DNA from: JACZST01 sp036985755
GTDB lineage: Bacteria; Actinomycetota; Acidimicrobiia; Spongiisociales; UBA5794
NCBI GenBank assembly: GCA_036985755.1
Contig: BTQG01000065.1
Span: forward strand, 1 to 13,210
DNA: 13,210 nt
Direction of reading: 5' to 3'
The position numbers and the translations under genes were made by a program. Below, in pieces: positions 12,974 through 13,210 of this stretch. The notes below the pieces were generated by a model. It did no database searches. It saw only the letters and a program-made list of their open reading frames with translations, and was not told where the DNA came from. Position 1 is the first letter of the stretch. Each line of letters starts with the position of its first letter.

Positions 12974-13210
12974 ACACCGGGTGTCGTCGAGGCGTGGCGC
13001 CTCCGTTTCTCCCCCCGTTTCTCCCCCTCTTGGGGGGAGTACCGCCCGGAGGCGGGGACGGGAGCTTCTCCTTCGGGGAATACCGCAGCAGGCGGGGAGG
13101 GGAGCTTCTCCTTCGGGGAATACCGCAGCAGGCGGGGAGGGGGCTAGCCCTCTGCCCGCCGACAGCCCCAGTTGCCCCTCGGTCCTGCTGGCTTCGCCGT
13201 CAGGCCACCT
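12905..13210. other. Non-coding GC-rich repeat region
   Basis: No credible gene is seen over these 306 bases. In order they hold a second repeat copy (12935-12973), a CGACAC-CGG-GTGTCG hairpin (12972-12986), a GAGGCG-TGG-CGCCTC hairpin (12989-13003) followed by CGTTTCTCC that might act as a weak thioesterase terminator, two CGTTTCTCCCC repeats, a 40-bp tandem duplication, the palindrome GGGCTAGCCC (13141-13150), and an imperfect CCTG..GGC-TTC-GCC..CAGG hairpin near the right edge. Frames that stay open here are low-complexity Gly/Ser/Arg readings and shift register across the 40-bp repeat. Confidence 0.75.
13061..13140. repeat. Exact 40-bp tandem duplication
   Basis: Bases 13061-13100 and 13101-13140 are identical. 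The unit runs from GGAGCTTCTCCTTCGGGGAA to a GCGGGGAGG end. A third, degenerate copy precedes it at about 13029-13060, with CTTGGGGGGAGTACCGCCCG in place of CTTCGGGGAATACCGCAGCA. The 40-bp period is not a multiple of three. Identity of the two copies suggests a recent duplication or an assembly artefact. Confidence 0.95.

Noticed and set aside
12923..13147. 74-residue open frame over the repeat region
   Set aside because: It is a Gly/Ser/Arg low-complexity reading of palindromic DNA. The 40-bp duplication reads in different frames, so no coding constraint is visible.

Overview
The window is GC-rich and gene-dense, with short intergenic gaps and several GTG starts. It encodes two deazaflavin (F420) type oxidoreductases, an MprA-like response regulator and kinase pair, and promoters that look leaderless. 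Together these point to an actinobacterium, possibly Acidimicrobiia. The lineage is an inference from gene content; there is no rRNA or other taxonomic marker here.

Left end (1-2230). Two short tandem-repeat arrays of opposite polarity (1-165) abut the stop of an F420-type luciferase-like oxidoreductase on the minus strand. Upstream of it, also on the minus strand, are a class II glutamine amidotransferase and a previously unlisted 59-residue membrane peptide with a strong ribosome binding site. The last two form a tight pair.

Two-component block (2231-4963). An OmpR-family response regulator and its HAMP/HisKA kinase are adjacent on the plus strand, with zero spacing between them. A CTCAT-N6-CTCAT direct repeat at 11-bp period lies just upstream and is a candidate autoregulatory site. 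A Ddn-like nitroreductase converges on the kinase gene.

Middle (5043-9655). A small three-helix membrane protein and a CoA-binding protein form a plus-strand pair. It is followed by a repeat-bearing gap, then lon (minus) and rmuC (plus), which diverge from a 222-bp gap.

Right end (9740-13210). arsM and arsR diverge from a region with one perfect and one degenerate copy of the same 8-4-8 palindrome. A perfect hairpin terminator follows arsR. Next come a parvulin-type lipoprotein foldase and a TesB-like thioesterase. The last 16 codons of the thioesterase are written in a dispersed palindromic repeat that also occurs, inverted, downstream of lon. The final 300 bases are non-coding and full of GC-rich palindromes, plus an exact 40-bp tandem duplication.

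Most genes are familiar housekeeping or stress genes: protein quality control (lon, parvulin), DNA maintenance (rmuC), envelope-type signalling and arsenic methylation. I see no convincing undescribed multi-gene system. The most unusual content is the repeat family and its overlap with coding sequence, the inverted arrays at the left edge, the missed small membrane gene and the candidate regulatory sites.
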